DNA of 64,000 nucleotides from Prinia subflava (taxonomy: Eukaryota; Chordata; Aves; Passeriformes; Cisticolidae): assembly GCF_021018805.1 (NCBI RefSeq), contig NC_086258.1, positions 18,692,692 to 18,756,691 of the forward strand, given 5' to 3'. Positions 34,181 through 45,100 of the stretch are shown here, one piece after another. Made by a program: the position numbers and the translations under genes. Each line of letters begins with the position of its first letter. The first letter of the stretch is position 1. Below the pieces are notes generated by a model that saw only the letters and a list, made by a program, of their open reading frames with translations, made no database searches and was not told the DNA's origin.

Positions 34181-34190
34181 GGGAGAGAGG
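34181..34190 (-). promoter_or_regulatory. 5'TOP-like transcription start tract
   Basis: The minus strand reads CCTCTCTCCC, a C-started oligopyrimidine of the kind that begins snoRNA host and ribosomal protein mRNAs. It lies 10 bp from the nearest ZNF143-like motif and 50 nt before the exon 1 donor. Start site inferred. Confidence 0.6.
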
Positions 34191-34200
34191 GCGCCGCGGG

Positions 34201-34221
34201 GGCTCACGGGAACTGTAGTCC
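34201..34221 (-). promoter_or_regulatory. ZNF143/Staf (SBS)-like motif 1
   Basis: Minus strand GGACTACAGTTCCCGTGAGC, close to the SBS core ACTACAATTCCCA. Nearest of three copies to the proposed start. Confidence 0.65.
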
Positions 34222-34231
34222 TGTTCCGCGG

Positions 34232-34252
34232 GGCTCATGGGAGCTGTAGTCC
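34232..34252 (-). promoter_or_regulatory. ZNF143/Staf (SBS)-like motif 2
   Basis: Minus strand GGACTACAGCTCCCATGAGC, 31 bp upstream of motif 1 (about three helical turns). It keeps ACTACA, CTCCCA and the flanking GAGCC of motif 1. Confidence 0.65.
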
Positions 34253-34272
34253 AGCCCCCTGAGGAGCGCGGG

Positions 34273-34293
34273 GGCTGACGGGAAGTGTAGTCC
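34273..34293 (-). promoter_or_regulatory. ZNF143/Staf (SBS)-like motif 3
   Basis: Minus strand GGACTACACTTCCCGTCAGC, 41 bp upstream of motif 2 (about four turns). The three sites share GGACTACA and CCCGTSAGCC, which suggests local duplication or strong selection. Confidence 0.65.
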
Positions 34294-35594
34294 TGGCCTT
34301 CAGGAGTAAAGCGCGTCCTGCCCCCTTCATCCCACGCCTTAATCATATTTGTTAATTATTTTTTAATTCTTCATGTCCTCTGTTCATTAGGGAGACACGT
34401 ATAAATGTTTTTAGTAGGCTGAATGCTTCAAAATGCTGAACATGCATTAGCTCATGGAGGAAGGGGCTAATTAGCTGGAAATCAAGGATTAGTCAGAGAT
34501 TAGTTAGTAAATGTATGTGCCGTGCTTTGAATGTGTGATGCTTCCAGGATGTGCTGTGATTGTCCTTTGCTGTTAAAACCTGACATGAAATCCACAGGAT
34601 CCTATTTAGCTTATATATGAAACTACAAATGAAATTATAACTTACATATGAAACTGGATGATTCTATTTAGCTTGTTTATGAAGTCTGTGTGAACATTAA
34701 CAAAGCACAAAGAGAACCAAGGAGAAGCAATATAAGAAGTGCTAATACCTACTTTCTCACCCCAGAGGCTTGTCTATCCTTGTGGTAAAAAGCTCCAGTG
34801 AATGGGAATGGAAAGCAAACCAGACTCTGAAAGCAGCCAAATCTGAGGACAGATGCCAGCCCCAGTGCCACTCCTGAAATGTCAGGACTCATGGTCCCTT
34901 GGGGTGTTTGGATCAGAGGTGTGCTCACGGAAAATTGCCAAGTTCCCACATTCCCTTTGCTCTCCAGAATGGCCCATGCTTTTCTTAAAGTTTCTTTTAA
35001 AAAGTCAACGGGCTGCAGGAGACTTTAAAAAACAAACAAACAAACAAAAAAAGTGCAAGAAGGCAGTAGAGAGATGCCAGCGTGCTGTTACAAATAAGCT
35101 GCTCCCAACACAAGCAGCTGTGGTGTTCCCCAGCCCTCTGTGCCCCCCACAGAAACAGAAACCCCAAATTCTGTCCTGGCTGGGAAGAGCAGCCTGCAGA
35201 GAGTCCTGGCTCTGACATGAGGACACAAGAGTCTCTCTGCCCCACAGGAGTCTTTGGAATGAGTGTTTGGCCTGCTAGGAAGGCAGATGATGGCACACAA
35301 CAGCAGTAATTAACACAGCCTTCGTTGAAGCAGCCTTTGCTCCATGAAGCTGGCGATCTGCCTGGCTGCTTTTTAGCTTCCTAAATAAGCAAATATAACC
35401 CATCTAATTCAAATAGAATTAGCCCTTCAAGGCCCCAAGGGAGGTGAGTTTTAAAAAATAAAACAACTAAAATCCTCCTTAAGTAGAGTTCAGATCCTGG
35501 AAGGAGAGAAGATGTGGCTTGGATGTGCTGAGGGATTTGCCACTGTCTTGATTTTTGGGTGGAAGCTGCTCAGCCCACAGAGCTCGTGTGTGCC

Positions 35595-35603
35595 TATAAA
35601 AGG
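35595..35603 (+). promoter_or_regulatory. Isolated TATA-like box
   Basis: TATAAAAGG, an excellent TATA match, but with no recognisable gene or exon downstream. A chance match is quite possible in this AT-richer stretch. Confidence 0.2.
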
Positions 35604-36101
35604 ATAAGCTCTGCCAGGTACCAAGTAATGAATGGACTCAACAGTTAAAACTTGGAAGAACAACATGAGCTAAGTGTGCAGTCGATTGGATGTAATAATT
35701 TATGAGTGCAGTGCATGGATAATGTTTCCAAGGATATCTTGGAGTCAGAACAAAGACTCTGGGTGAAGAGGGACAGCCATCGCCTCACCCATGTCCACGC
35801 TTCCCTAATTCTCTGCAACTTTGCCTGTAAGGGAATTAATTGAGTTTTCTCAGCTCTTCCCTTTAGAGGGCGACCATGTCCCACGGATCTCCGGTATGGA
35901 ACCTGCACCGGGAGCTGCAGGACAAGGCAGAGCCTCCCCGAGGTCAGCAGGATGGGGTTTCAGAGGGTCTGTGAACCTTCCGAGATGTGAAGGAAGTTAC
36001 AGCCTGATCAAAAGCTTGTGTTTGAATATACTCTCGTTCCTCAGGCAGCTGCAGTGCTGCTCCCAAGAGCAGTTTGGGCATAATTTGGATAGATTTCAAT
36101 G

Positions 36102-36130
36102 TGTTATGGTATTCAATCAGTTATGGTATT
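36102..36130 (+). repeat. Short direct repeat beside the hairpin
   Basis: GTTATGGTATTC occurs twice, 17 bp apart, and TGTATTCT twice just after (near 36143 and 36151). These small repeats lie immediately left of the inverted repeat at 36157. Confidence 0.7.
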
Positions 36131-36156
36131 CTCTTGCTCCATTGTATTCTTGTATT

Positions 36157-36199
36157 CTTTTCTTACTTGTTCTCTGAAAGGTAGAACAAGTAAGAAAAG
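36157..36199. repeat. Perfect 17-bp inverted repeat with 9-nt loop
   Basis: Arm CTTTTCTTACTTGTTCT at 36157-36173 and its exact reverse complement at 36183-36199, separated by ctgaaaggt. It lies in no known gene. Arm composition is skewed (pyrimidine-rich left arm). It may be a transposon end, a foldback or a recent local inversion-duplication. Confidence 0.95.
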
Positions 36200-39100
36200 C
36201 TGTGAAAAGGGCACATAGATCTTCTACACATGAAATTTGGGGGGGTCTCAATTTCCCTGCAGAGGACTTGGAGGGGAATGCTTCCTCCCACAAATATATG
36301 AGAGATCAGTATCTAACAGAGGAGGGAAGGATGGAAAAACAAATGGAAATCAATGACAGAACCACTCCATCTTCAGCTGGGCATTGATCCCACGCTCAGA
36401 TTGAAGGACAAGGTCATCTCTCAGTTTTCCACCCATTTCTTCTCTTAGCTGCCTGTAAATCCCTCGAGGGAGAAACTCTCCATGCTTATTGACAGTAATT
36501 TGATTTCCTCCTGATTTCCCCTCTGCCTGCCCTGGTCCCACCCCGCAGACAGGGCTCCACAAAGCCTGGAGAAACAAAACATCTGGGGGTTCAGAGATGT
36601 TTTGCTGTGGTTATCTTGCACATATGGGCAGGGGGAAGCAGCCAGGGTGTTTGAACCCATTAAAAAGCCAATTCCCCCAGCAGACCCCAGCCCCTTGCCA
36701 GGATTCCATGTACAGAGCATGAGGAGATGCTGAGGTGCAGGGATTGATGCTTGTTTCTGTCGGAAATTCTGGGTGCCAAACAAAAAACAGTCCCTTAAGA
36801 TAAGGCTGGAGATTGCTTGCTGGTATTTCAGGTGCCAGACTTCACAGAAAAAAGATCTGTACTATTAAAAAAAAAAATAAATGCCTGCCACAAGGTCCTA
36901 GATCCTGGTGTCAGCTGCTTCAAATCAGTCCCCTGAAATGGCAGAAAGGCTCTTTGGAGCTCAGCAGCAGACAAGCAACGTCTTCCCACACAGGACAAGG
37001 CACACTGCAAACAAAACATCCTTCCCTGCTCCTGGCAGCAAAGCTCTTAAGCCTTCATTTAATATTAAATACACGTTTAAACCTAAGCCCATTCCTCAGC
37101 ATGTCTCGTGTGCTTATGTAGAACTTCAGCAGGCTCAGGAATGCTCTGCTGTAACTGGAGGCCTGTGCACTGAATAACAAGAGCTTTATGCTTACAGAAT
37201 ATTTGTGCAAAGAAGGGATGGCTTCTCTGGGATGGATTCTGCAGGTTAAGAAGAGAAAATATTCCCCTTTCTCCTGATGGTGCAGAAGAAATTGCAGCTC
37301 CAGCTGCTCAGCTGTTCCTCCTGCTTCTTTCCCTTTTTCTCGACTGAGTTTTGGGCACAGTGCAATAAAGCCAGTCTCAAGGTCCTGGTTTTTGGGTGCA
37401 ACACAGAATGGATCTTGATGAGATTGTGTCAGTGGGATGGAGACAAGCTGATCAGCACTTTTGATCCTTCAGGTCCGTGTCCCAGCCAGACCATCACACC
37501 AGAACGAGCCCCATTCCATTCCCAGCTCCTTGGAGGAGTGACCAGAACAGAGAACACACACAAAATGTTACAGTGGCAGTGCATGCACAGATAAACCCTG
37601 GGGCCAGACTCATGCATTTGTTGAACAGCAGCAGCAGGAATTCAGCTTCTTCATGGATGAGCATGTTGAATTGAAAGATACACCCTCTGAGCATACCTGG
37701 AGATGGGAGATGTGTACAGCTACACAAATGCACCCAAAGGTAGCAAAGGTAGCAGGAAAATGTTAACATTGTAAAGCTACTGAGACCAGGAGAGAGATTT
37801 CCTTTTAGGCCAAGTGAGATGAGCAAGGAAAGGAGAGTTGTCCTTGCTTTGGGCAGAGAGATGGATCCTCTCTATTTTCTGTGTCAGCCTGAGCGATTAC
37901 AGCACAGTAAGCAGAAAGGGAGGGAGTTGGTATAAAAATACCTGGGTAATATTAACAGGGAAGTTCTCAGGCCCTCTTTTATCACAGTGTTTCTGTTTGC
38001 TTGGATTCCTTGGCCAACCAGCCATTGGTTCAGTCATCCCCCTCTGCACTGGGCTATAAGCAATATTTCATCTATCAGGCTCAGATAGAAGAAATATGCT
38101 GGGCACGCAAGGAACAAACAAGCATTTTCTTGCAAGTAATTAGCATAAGCTGCACCGAGGTCAAGCAGTTGTGTCAGAGCACAATGCAAATCGACATTTC
38201 TTCCTGCTGCAGATGGAAAATGGAGAATTGCAAATGCCATATCTCTGGCTCACCTCTTGCTTCCCACCATTTATTCCAGAGGAAGGAGATAATTGTTTTG
38301 AGGTACTTTTGAGAATAGCATCTCTGCTGCTTTCATTGCTTAATGGGGAAAAACATGTTTAAATGATGAAAGGACACATCTTTCAGGACCTTTTGGATCA
38401 TTTTTCTTGCCCTTATGCAGGGAAAGCAGGTCAAATGCCTAATTTGACCAAGTCTGAAGGTAAACTGAGGTTTTCAAGATGACAGAGGGCAGCTGGTTAA
38501 AGGACAGTGGTTATTCCTCCTGCTGCCTGTAAAAAGATTTCTTGAGAACAGTTTCCCAGTGACATCTGCTTGAAAGAGCCCTGCTGCAGGGCATCAGACC
38601 AAGGGCCACCCAGACTCACGTCATTTTTCCAAGAGATGTCCAAAATGAAAGCCTAGGGAATGCAGCAGCAGCGATCACTTGTGGTTCATCTCCTAGCACC
38701 TTTCCAGCCACCAACCATTTGAGGGGTGCAGATTCTAGAGGTCAGTTCACTGCCCTGCTACTGAGTGCTCTCTGGAAAGGAGATTTCGGTAACTTTGTTT
38801 TCCATGAACTTGCTGAGTGACTCTGTAAGAGCCATTCCCTCCTGTGGGGAGGAGAGGGACCAGCTTCCTTTTGTTTGCTCCATGTCTGGCTCCTGGTGGT
38901 TTTGTTTGGTAGGTCCAAGTTTCTCTACAGGAAGAGACCATAAATGGCCTTTTCTGTCAATGCTCACTGTATGGACAGAACTCATGGATCTACTTATCCT
39001 AGCCTTGTCTTCAGGCTCACAAGTGTCATCTCTTCAGAGTAGATCAAAGAGGATAGTGTTGTTTTAAACAATTGTTTTCCTCCAGAATGTGATCTATCTA

Positions 39101-42100
39101 CTTGCAGATGGCTTTTATGGTCTCTAAAGCCTCCCATGGATTAGCCTGAGTTTGACTGTATAAACATTTTCTCTATCCCACATCCTGCTTCCACAGCATG
39201 TCTCATATTCACTCCTCTGTCCTTTCACTCAATCCAAACATCCTGCAGAAAGCCTCCAGCTCTCCTGGACAGCCTTCCTCGTTCCCTCTCCCCACAGGTT
39301 GCAAATAAAACTCAGCCAGCCCGACACAACCCCAGATTCCTGGAGACCTGCTTACAAGGGAGAGGCTCACACGCCTCTCTTTCTGAGCTGCCACCACACT
39401 GCTGCGGTGCTGCTGCTGCAAGGTCGGTCTGTCTCCAGCCATCTCCCCCCGCACCCTGCACTTCCCGAGTGCTCTCCTCTCTCCCCCAGCTGTCATCTCC
39501 TCGCTGCTGAAGGAGGTGGGCGGGAGAACACGCTCCGCGGGAGATGGCTAATCTTCCGTGGCGCTGGTGCTCGGCGATGGGAGCACTCAGCTGCTCTGGC
39601 ATCCTCCTCCACCTCTCCTCCCAAGGTCAGGGGGAGAAACCCCTCCGTGGCTGCCTGGGAATGCTGCTGGGGGCTTGGGGTGTGCGTGGGGAGCTGGACA
39701 TGCACCCCTTTATCCCCAAAACCAGGGGCTGCACCCAGCACCCTGCAGAGGACAAAACTGCTGCAGCATCCCCTTCTTCTGAGCGGGGCAGGACTGAGGT
39801 TTAGGGGGTCCAGGGGGTCCCTTCTGCTGGGGCAGGCAAGGTGAGGCAGGGGGAGCCAGGACAGCGTGGGTGGTTCTGTCACAAACCACAGCACCTGGTT
39901 TTCCAGAAGTTGCATGTGAAGTGCTGCTGACTTGGAGCAGCTGGCAAAAAAACTGGAAACAACCCCTCTCCACCCCAATCATTATTTAAACAGTATAAAG
40001 GTCTCTGTAAATGTTTAAAACAACGTGGCTGTGAGGGGAAGGAGAAAAGACAAACAAGTTTGCTGTTTCAGCTTTGCAGAAACAGATCTTAATTTTTGGC
40101 AGGGTTTTATTCACCCAGAAGATCCAGCTGCTAGCTTGCTTTGGGAGGCTCCAAGTTCATAATCACTTCCCAAACATCTTCTTCCAAGAGGCTGCAGTTT
40201 GGCATGGGCACCACCTTTGATGTCTGTGTTTGGTCAGGGCCTCATGCCATAGGATCCCAGTTCAGGGCACCTCTGCAAGGAGTCAATGGCTGTGAGTGCT
40301 CGCTCCCAATGGTGTTTTGCTTTCCCAGACCTAAGATCTATGGTGGCCAAAGCTCAACAGGAGCCAGGGAGCTCAAAGGAGCAAGGTGTTATGGGCTGGC
40401 TGACTGCTGGGGGACCTTTCCTACATGTCAGCAGGGCAGGAATCAGTAGCCCCCTGTTCCCTGCGCACCTCTCCCTGTTCCAGGCCACTGCCCTTCCTTC
40501 CTCATCTGTCTTAGCAGCACTGCCAACACCTGCTGCATTACCACAGCAGAAACCCTGTGTAATTCCTGTTTAAATACACAGCTGGCACCATGACTTCAAC
40601 TAATTCAGCTTTTTGCTGTTGAAAAGCTGGAGCTGTATCCTGGTTTGTCTCCAGGCTGAGAGGGAATTGATCTGAAGCACTGGGCATTGCAGGCTGCTGG
40701 AGATCCATGGCTGCTCTGCAGCCTCCATGCAGATCTGATGCCCTGGGTCCCAGATCCCAAACCCTGGAGCATTGGTCCTGGAGCAGGACCATCATCTGTG
40801 TGGGCTCTGAGGGAAAGGAGGGCATCCTGCTCAGCATGAGGGAGACTTTGGACTGGGAAAAAGAGGGTTCAACCATGAGGAAGATGAGAAACAGGTCCCT
40901 GGAGTGCAGAGGAGAACTACACTCCCCACTAACTTGCCCAAGGTCTCAGCTGGTCCCCAGCTCCCAGTCAGGCCTTGCTTCTGCCCAGTCCTACCTGCTC
41001 TGCTCCTGTCCAACCAGGGAAGGATTTTGTGCTCCTGCTCAGTCTTGTGTTGCCCTGGTGTCCTTCTGGCCCAGTCCTGCTCAGCCTCATGCCCAGCTGT
41101 GGGGTGTAGATCCCCTCAGCCCCCAGGGCAGGGTGGCTGCTCTCTGACCTGAGTTGTTTTGTCCAGTGTGTGCAACCTGTAGTGCTACAGAAGTGTGCTC
41201 TGATCTCCTGTGTTTGCTCTACAGCCTCTGGAATGGCATTCCTGCCTCAGCTGTTCAGTCTGACAGTGGTGCTGGGCTGTGATCTGAAGATGCTGTTTCC
41301 AGAGAAGCTCAAGTACCTGTTGGGTGGCTAAAGAAACCTTGCTGGTGCTGAGGTGTGTGTGGCTCTCCTCTGTAGATATGGGAGTAGGATGTAAATGATG
41401 GTTCCTCATACAGCCAGTCCCGCCTGACTCTTGCTGCTTCTGTTTCTGGAGTGACCTGATCCAAAACAGAAAGACTGAGATCAGCTGGGCTGGCTTAGCT
41501 CTTAAGCAGGCCTGCTCCTGTTTCCTGGGACTTCATATAGTTTGATTGGGAAAATTCTGATGCTATTTTCAACCAAAGCCTGAAGAGTGATGTGATGGAC
41601 CAGCTGCCTGTGTGCTGTCCTGCCTCCCTGGAGTCCTCTTCTAGTCAAATCAGTAACTGCCCACAGACTGCACCAGGGAAAGCTGTTGCTGGGGTCTCCT
41701 TTGCTTTTCTAGCTTCAGCCAGCTCCTGTGCAGAGCCTACACTGAGATAAAAGAGACTGACACAGTGTGAAACCTTCCTCCTCTTCAGCAGATGGTGTTT
41801 GTGACAGTGGACTTTGCTTGTGTTGTTGTAGCAGAACGGCCTGGGCTAGCCAAGAAACAGAAGGAGAAGCTGCAGTCTAGGCTTGCTGGAACTGGCTTGT
41901 TGTGTAAACCTGGCCTGAAAGCCTGGATCACAAAGGAATTCTTGATCTTTCAGGGACTGGGTTTCTCTGTCATCTCCAGCTTACAAGCTAAAGCACTGTC
42001 GTGACTTGCCTGCAGTCAGCAGCTCCAGTGGCTCTGAAGCACTCTCGGCAATCTCCTGGGAATCTCAGTGAGCAGGGAGCTGATGCGTGTTGCAATGTGA

Positions 42101-45100
42101 ACTTCATGTTACCTTCACAGAAAACCTTAATGCATCTTAAGTGGGGCTAACCTGGTGTTGCTGCCTTAGGCTTTAGCAGATCAGCACTGCGCCTGTCCTA
42201 GCTGTGAACTCTACATGCTTCATGCCTAAAAATCCTCATGGTCAGAGAAACTGCCCTGACCTGAGTGAACCAGGGGTGCTGCTGAGCCTGTTCCTGCATA
42301 TCCTGCTAAAATGATCACTGAGGAGGTGAAGCTGAACCTCCATCAGACCCATTTCTGTCAGACTGAGACTGCTGAGCACTAACTGCAGTGGATGATTTCA
42401 AGATAAGCCTCAGTCTCAATCAGGGTGAACAAGAAAAACATATTGCCTTCATATCGTCTGAAGTCTGCCTTCTGCACCACGACTGAGGGTGGAACCCTGT
42501 TATCAGCAAGGAGCACGTGTCAGCTGGCATAAGCCCTCCAAGAAACTGGCTTGCCAATATTTCTGTCCTTATTCTATCTATCACAATCAAGATGTGAGCG
42601 AACACAGAGCATGTGTTGTTCCTTCAGCTGAAAGGGGCAAGAAGTCATGTGCTTTGAGGCTGCTTGTGCATCTCAGCAAGTTCCAGGCTTCCAGAAACAT
42701 TTTCTTCAATTTTCTTCTGGTTATCTCTGACTATCTCCCTACTTCCAACTCTGCCAAACCACAGCAATGTATGAAGAAATTGGTGAGCATGGCAGGGAGA
42801 CTATTGCAGGCTCTGTCCCACATTTGATTAATACCTGGGAGAGATAATAACCTTCATGGGGAAAGGGTTATGTTCATCTGGGAGCTCTGCTATTCAAGCA
42901 CACAGAAATCCCATGGACACAGATACCTCCACATGCAATCCACACTTGGCCCATGTGTACTTCCCTCCTTGCCAGTCTCATTTTGATAGCACCAGATTTC
43001 CTCACAGCACCTGGGGACAAACTTCTCCTAGCCCTGACAAGCCTCAAAAACTCTTTCACAGCAATGTGTGAACTTCGTGTGCTCCATACCAGCTCCACCT
43101 ACCTGCCTCTACTCTGCCCGGGTACAATAGTGACAACAGGCCTGAGCAGGTAGGAGGACACTGGACTCGGGTGCTGGGGGGTTCAGCCAGAGTGCACTGT
43201 TCCCCACAGCACTGCTTTCAGCTAAAGATCAGATCTCTCTTCACCTCCTCTTTGACTCAAATCCCTCAAAGTGGTGCCGTATGGATGTGATCACAACATT
43301 CATTAGTCTCTGTCTGAGGCCCCTCATGCTGCAAAATCCCTGGAGGGGATGGGCTGGAGTGGGATGGGTTTTGCTGCTGCTGAGATCTGGTGGTTTTTCC
43401 CCTGGGGTTTCAAGAAGTTTTGTTCCACCCATGAAAAGTGCCAGGCGTCAGGGGAAGATTTGTTTCTTGGCAGCTGTTCCCGTTTTGCTCCAGAAAACCG
43501 ATGCTGTGCTAGGAATGCACCGTGACTAAAATGCCTCTGGGCTGCTCAGGTCAAATAGCAGCAATAGGGGAAAGGGGGGACAGGAGAGCAGTTCTGCTCA
43601 GCAGAGAGCAAACAGGAGGGCTGAGCTCTTTCATTCTCCTTTCATCCTTTCCTGAGCCAAATACCTCAGGATCTGAGTAGCCTGAGGGCGAGGAGGAAGC
43701 TGGGGGTTAGCAGTCTGCTTCCTCCCACCTCTGGCAGACCCGGAGCACAGGCATGCACCCTTGGCTCTGTCTGTTCCTGCTCTGGGAAGCTTTGACACTG
43801 TCAGTCTCATTGCTTTTGAGGTGGTGTCTGATCTCTGTGGAGAACAGACCATGCTCTCTCGATTTGTTTTGCTGAGAGCTCAGGAAAGCTTTCAGGATCA
43901 GAGGTTTAAACAAAGGGTGTGACAAGCAGCGACAGTTTGGGAAAAACACAAGCAGCAAAAGGTTTTGGTACTGTCAGAGAACATGACAGGCAAGTTCACA
44001 GCCCCTGCGGGCCTTTGGCTTCCTGTTTTCTTTTGCCAAACTGAGAAAGCAATCCTGTGTGGTGACAGAATTGCAGGTGGTGACCCTGTGGAGGGCAGGG
44101 CAGAGTTGGAGATGCTGAGAGCAAAGCAGCAAGCTTAGGCAGGGACTGGGATGGGGAGATGTTCTGCAAGGGCTAGAGAGGATGCCGTGAGGCATCTGGA
44201 AACTTAGCTCCTCCAGCATGCTCAGCTCTGTCCTCTGCACTGTGGATGCTGAAATAGCTCTCAGGGCATCTCCTCCTGCTGCTCAGGGGCTGCCAGGGCT
44301 GATAGGAACATCTGGGGCTGAAGAGTGGGGGTGAGAGGAACCCAAAACTTGTCTGCTCACCCTCCAGCAGCTGAAGATGCCAGGACTGGTAATGGGGCCA
44401 CTGAGCCTTGGGTGGTGCAGTGTGGGGGCACAGCCCTGAGGCTCCAGCCCCTCAGTGCCACTGCAAAATGGGTCGTCCCATCAAAACAGATCTCGCCTTG
44501 TTCCCAGACTAAAAGAAGGGAGTTTGTGATAAAAAGCTGCAGCTGGTCTTTCTAATCTTCCACCAGCGTCTGCATTAACTGTCAAGACAGTGATTTCCTT
44601 GATGCTGAGCAATTTTTTTCTGTGCACGCATCCAGCTAATCAATTAAGTTTCTCAGCAGCTTCCTCCAGCATTCAGGCTTGGAGGGTGGAAGGAATTTGT
44701 TATTCTAGGCACTGTTGGAGAGGCATGAACTGTACTAAAAGCAAATTGGTTGCGCTTTCCAAGCACTGACACTCTTCACTCACAGCTTGTCTTGCTGATC
44801 CTCCTCTCTGTGCCTCCTCCCTGCTCTCCTGAGCAGCTTTGGGTGCAGCCCTGGTCCCACCAGCTCACACAGGACTGGCCTGAGGCACATCTGCTCAGCA
44901 CAAGCTGTGTCCAGCTGTGATGGGGCTGGATTTTTGAGACACTCGTTGTCCCAGGCAGAGGCATGGGTGTCTTCCTTGGGGCAGGGCCTTCCTACAGCAG
45001 GTCAGTTTGGCTGTCCAAGGGCTGAATGGTGGTGGTTTTTCTCTCACCTGCTTTCCCAGCTTCAACTGGTACAAGGTGGCAAGGCTGGGTACTATGCCAC

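Larger units (their letters stand above)
30990..34190 (-). ncRNA. SNHG16: snoRNA host gene, SNHG16 orthologue (exon model partly tentative)
   Basis: Minus-strand spliced transcript without a long open frame. Proposed exons: 34141-34190 (donor TGTG|gtgagt), 33437-33522 (acceptor cgcctttctcag, donor AATG|gtgaga), 32290-32451 (acceptor after a T9 tract, ttttcag; donor GCTG|gtaaga), and a last exon from 32008 (acceptor ccccttgcag) toward 30990. Two SNORD1-type C/D box RNAs lie in introns 1 and 3. The start is a pyrimidine tract (CCTCTCTCCC), as in 5'TOP snoRNA hosts, in a CpG island. Human SNHG16 lies between ST6GALNAC2 and PRCD, opposite to ST6GALNAC2 and carries SNORD1A/B/C, which matches. The longest frame from the first ATG is about 26 codons, so it is probably non-coding. 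Exons 1 and 2 are better supported than 3 and 4. Confidence 0.8.
33690..34300. promoter_or_regulatory. CpG island at the snoRNA host promoter
   Basis: High GC with many CpGs from about 33710 to 34275, falling off sharply after 34310 into AT-rich DNA. It spans host exon 1, most of intron 1 and the upstream promoter. Open frames across it on both strands are due to its composition. Confidence 0.75.

Noticed and set aside
33713..34249. 178-codon plus-strand frame and 171-codon minus frame in the CpG island
   Set aside because: Frames are open because of composition; splice sites, snoRNA and promoter motifs support a non-coding minus-strand host instead.
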